A DNA stretch of 64,000 nt, taken from Patiria pectinifera (taxonomy: Eukaryota > Echinodermata > Asteroidea > Valvatida > Asterinidae). The notes below the pieces were generated by a model. That model worked only from the letters and a program-made list of their open reading frames with translations. It had not been told where the DNA came from and did no database searches. The stretch spans positions 16,111,430-16,175,429 of the forward strand of contig CM057129.1 of assembly GCA_029964075.1 (NCBI GenBank). Reading direction: 5' to 3'. Below, in pieces: positions 60,320-64,000 of the stretch; within the stretch, counting starts at the first letter, position 1, and each line of letters starts with the position of its first letter. The position numbers and the translations under genes are program-made.

Positions 60320-63300
60320 ATGTTTCGAATTGCTACGGAGTTCGCATCGGCTAAATTCCGGTGAGTTTAAGCGAGATAATGTCAGAAATTGGCAGTACAA
60401 TGTATGCTTTTAGTACCGTGCCCAACGGTGCAATAGCTTATGTGAAATTATATTACATTATTAACATTTCCCGCCTTTAACAACATATGTAATTCCATGT
60501 AAATTTTAATTAATGCCAAATAGATTATTTCGTCATGCATTGTGTTCAAGATCGCCCATGTTAAATTCTTCACTAGAGTACTAAGCGGTCGCAGAGTTGC
60601 GCCGCCTCCCCCACTCTCCCAAGTACGCCATCCATGCTTGTCCTCCAACCTTCAAAGCGTCCATACGGAGAATGACCCTCAGGTGTCCCGGTCTGCCTCC
60701 CCTGACGGGCTTGGTGGAGCCATGGACTGGACTGGACAGACGATGGCAATGAAACGCGTGCCACTTGACCTGGATGGTCGTGGAGATAGTGTCCCCGCGG
60801 AGGGACAGAAGGAAGCCTTCAGTAATAAGTTCATAAAAAGGTAAAGAAATATTATAGGGAGCGATTAGTTCAGCTATAATAAGCCAAAGCGAAGTTTCGC
60901 CAACTCACTTCAACAATGCATTTTTGGGAAATACAAAACACGTCACGGCGTTCCTAGGCGATAGACGGCTAGCTTTCAGCATCACGTGGGTTTGTTTATC
61001 CAGAATTCTGTCCCACAAATTCATTGCTCACATGAAACTTCGATTTGGCTTATTTCAAGTGCACCACCAGACCTTGGGTAATTCGGCACGTGTGGAAGGA
61101 TAATAACAACTCAACATTCTATAGCCAACTAACACCAATCACTACAAAGGAACAGGAACCAAAACAAAGTCGTGTTATTATTGCATTTCGAAGGCTGAAG
61201 CACGATATTACCAAGAGACAGTCTTCATGAAGCAAATCTTTAAAAAAAAAAAACTCCATATGGACAAGGGCGGATCCAGAACACAATTTTTTGGGGGGCC
61301 CCCAAAAAATATGGTCCCCCAAAAAAGTGGGTCAAAAAAATTACGGCGTGTTTTTTTTTTTTATTCTAAATGCTCTGTGGTGCGATCTGAGGCAATTTCT
61401 GACCACTTTAACCAATGTTTTTTGAGGAAAAGATGGTGATGTACTCATTGCCTGCCTTTTTTGCTATGTCACATAAAAAAAAAAATTGGTGTCGTTTTTT
61501 TTTGTGGGCATTGCCGGATCCGCCCTTGCATATGGACTCTAAACCATACACACTATACAAAATATTCTTCACTTTCAAAAAGTGTTGTTTCATCCTGAAA
61601 CAAATCCTTTATTCAGGCTACGTCGAGGTCCCAAAGTAGCGCCACTTCCTCCTCAAGAGATGAACAACGGACAACAGTCAACTCATGGATCTCAAGATGG
61701 TCCCTCGATCCTCATAGGACACGAGGAGACTGAAAGGCTAATAAGATCAAGAGACATGGATGTCACACCGGCTGAGCAAACCGACGAGCAGCCGGAAAGG
61801 AAGGCTAAGAAATTTCCAATCAGGTATTGTGATTAATTATTCATCTTTTTTCGGATCTCCAGATTATGCCTCATCTTCTCCTATAGAATTGTCTTAGCTC
61901 TTTTTAGTAATATTTTTGTCTCCGTCGATAAAATAATGCTATTCTTTTTTTAAAGTCTAACGGAAAAGTTTACTCGTGTTGATGACTATTAATATTCCTT
62001 CGTTTCACTTGCCTTTCAACAGGGGTCGGATTAGCAGAATATTGAGAATATTCCACCGCCAAAAAGTGGTACCTTTGAATGTGATTCCTAAGAGGGGACA
62101 TCCAACCTCAGCTCCTGAGGGAAGCGGCTTGCCAAACATGAAATTACAAGATGGCTGCCAAGCGCAAGACGTCAAGACACATTCAGAGGATAAACACAAA
62201 GATGGGGATGCATTCGACCCTCATCAAGATTGTCACACAAACTGCGTGGAGTTTGAGACTTCATCAAGGTATAATGCAGGATAGTTTGAGTTTTTGCCAG
62301 ATTATTTGTAATCAAAAACAACAACAACAAAACAAAACAAAAAAGGACAATAATATTACAGGATGTTTACATTTTTTTCAAAGTTGAATTAAACTAACTG
62401 ACTAAATGTGGCCTTACTCTCTCACTTTCAGGTTATCTTCAACAGACGAAGTCACCACAGAGACAACAGTTCTTCTTTCTTCGAGCGCTACACGCAAGAA
62501 CGAGCAGATTGACGGAGGGGATGCAAAAATCATAGGAAATGAATATCAAGGTGACCTTGGAAGTACCACCCGTCTGTGTCCTTGTGAGAAGTTGCAGAAC
62601 GAGGAACCAGGATGCAGTCCAGGACATGTTAGTGTGGCATCCGGGGAGCTCTTGGGAGCATCTGACAATCGGGAGGCATCTTTAGATCAGACCTCGTTGA
62701 TCAGATGCAGAAGTTCAACTACCACCAGTCCTTGCTACGATAAACAGGGAAACAACCCCGATGAAACTCGTGCTAGGGCCGGCGTATCTTCATCAGTCAA
62801 GGGAGAGTTTTCTCAGACAGTTTTCCAAGGAGAACCTGCAAAATCAGCAGAGGGAGGTCGGAAATTGACGGCTTCTTCCCTTGGCAAAACAAACATCAGG
62901 AGCTTCAGGCTCACTGGAAAGAATCTCGTCATAGGAATATCACCGTGTGTGGTGAAGGACTCAAGGAAACCAAGTCAGGGACCATCTTCGCTGATTTCGC
63001 CTCAAGTCGCAACGAGCAAAACCGTTCCGGGTCACAGGACCATTGTGAGTACATTTCAGGTCGGTAATTTATCTTATCATACAAAACAAAAAATGTATCC
63101 GCAATGTCCCAGATCTTTCCTTTGGTAACGTCAGACTTTCTATCATAACTGGTACAGTTGGACGTCAAACCAGACGTTTTGGCAGACGAGATGCGAACGA
63201 TGTCACCAAGTGCAAAACAGCGCCGAGTCCAGGAGATTACCGCCCACATTAAGAGAAAGGTGGATCTGCAAACTCTCAAAGACTTGACTAATGACACCCT

Positions 63301-64000
63301 GCCGTATACAAGTAACGAGGGAAAGGTAAGCTGAGCATATTGTGGACTATTTTAACCAAAAGTCTTTGAAATTTCACAAATTCTCACCAGGACGCTCATG
63401 TAATCTTAGAGGGATGCCACGTACAATCAGTCCTCAGATATTTTGACTTTGCTCATCTTGTACGCGATGTTTTTCATTTCAAAGTGTTATCTGTTAGCAG
63501 TTCAGAAAGTATGACGTGTTTAGTATTATAGTTACCTCGTTGATCGGTTCTATTTGTTGGTGCAACTGGTTTATTTCACCCGCACGATCAATACTCCCGA
63601 TGTCATTATCACATCCAGGAAATAGAAGAAAATGCGAGGAGAGCAGAGACACTGCTAAGCCAGTTGAAGACAGTGATGGCAAAGGCCGATAAAAGGTATG
63701 TCCAACATTAATTAATGGACCTCCAAAAATCTCGACAAAGAGGTAGTTTATGTTTGACGATATAGAGCGAGTTACACATTAAAAGAAACTTATACTGTTT
63801 TATTTTCCTGTTCTTTGTTGCACAATGAAAAGGGAACCGACGGGTAGCAGCAGTTCACACCACAGTCAGCAGCATCTCCCTGTGAAAGCCCAAAGTCACA
63901 GGAGCAACTCAAATAACCTTAGTCGACACTGTGTGCAGAATTGTACTTCAAGTAAGACAAACCGCGTGTCAGGAGTGACTTCCTCATCTGTGCATCAAGC
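60320..64000 (+). CDS. Unrecognised, largely disordered protein, 5' part (8 exons so far, runs off the window)
   Basis: Predicted exons: 60320-60360, 60577-60840, 61617-61823, 62023-62268, 62432-63044, 63158-63325, 63619-63695, 63833-64000 (open at the end), 594 codons so far in one continuous phase chain. Start MFRIATEFASAKF is chosen because its donor CG|GTGAGT and phase 2 fit exon 2; the first exon is the least certain. Exons 2-4 (residues about 14-253) are Pro/Gln/Ser-rich with basic ends. Exon 5 (about 253-457) is Ser/Thr-rich and low in hydrophobics. Exons 6-7 (about 458-539) look helical and charged (SAKQRRVQEITAHIKRKV, ENARRAETLLSQLKTVMAKA), perhaps a coiled coil. Exon 8 begins a Ser/His-rich stretch. 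I recognise no domain and give no function. Exons 1-4 and 7 end in phase 2, and each junction completes an Arg codon. The exon 5 donor is ambiguous (63044 or 63059). Confidence 0.6.
61265..61528. mobile_element. CAAGGGCGGATCC MITE, copy 2, in intron 2 of the third gene
   Basis: Inverted ends CAAGGGCGGATCC and GGATCCGCCCTTG with a perfect 8-bp target duplication CATATGGA (61257-61264 and 61529-61536), marking it as a hAT-type MITE. It includes several A and T runs. It ends 88 bases before the 61617 exon. Confidence 0.93.

Overview
The window is eukaryotic nuclear DNA: split genes with GT-AG introns, AT-rich spacers and very many short non-autonomous DNA transposons (MITEs). Both recognisable proteins are animal proteins that align closely with vertebrate sequences from memory. 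The many CATGTACATG-like runs and tRNA-derived SINEs suggest a marine invertebrate deuterostome, perhaps an echinoderm. That assignment is an inference and is not secure.

Three genes lie on the + strand and none is evident on the - strand. (1) 1342-24891: ZFR, an RNA-binding protein with three zinc fingers and a DZF domain. I could place 21 coding exons (3003 nt, 1000 codons plus stop) in one unbroken phase chain, including a proposed 12-nt microexon. (2) 53229-55841: MYORG, a type II membrane glycosidase of family GH31 (706 aa) in two coding exons with a likely 5' UTR exon just upstream. (3) 60320 to the window end: the 5' part of an unrecognised, largely disordered protein (8 exons so far) whose early exons are all symmetric phase 2 and join inside arginine codons.

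Layout: 1-1341 ZFR upstream region; 1342-24891 ZFR, whose introns hold a nested transposon complex (1.8-3.3 kb), elements edged by CCCTAA/TTAGGG, an 18-bp minisatellite, a hAT-type MITE with perfect 8-bp target duplications, a TTAA-flanked MITE and foldback elements; 24892-about 26.8 kb probable ZFR 3' UTR; about 27-52.7 kb a long spacer, probably partly the first intron of MYORG, packed with MITEs and long inverted repeats; 52.7-56.2 kb MYORG; 56.3-60.1 kb spacer with MITEs; 60.3-64 kb the third gene.

The genes show no obvious functional link: ZFR is a nuclear/cytoplasmic RNA regulator, MYORG is an ER/nuclear-envelope glycosidase. The most noteworthy signals are a three-copy TTAA MITE family whose internal hairpin keeps pairing through compensatory changes, a ZFR exon whose frame stays open through a 27-unit minisatellite, the proposed ZFR microexon, and the serial phase-2 exons of the third gene. 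I found no retroviral or other virus-derived element, CRISPR array, rRNA or functional tRNA gene.
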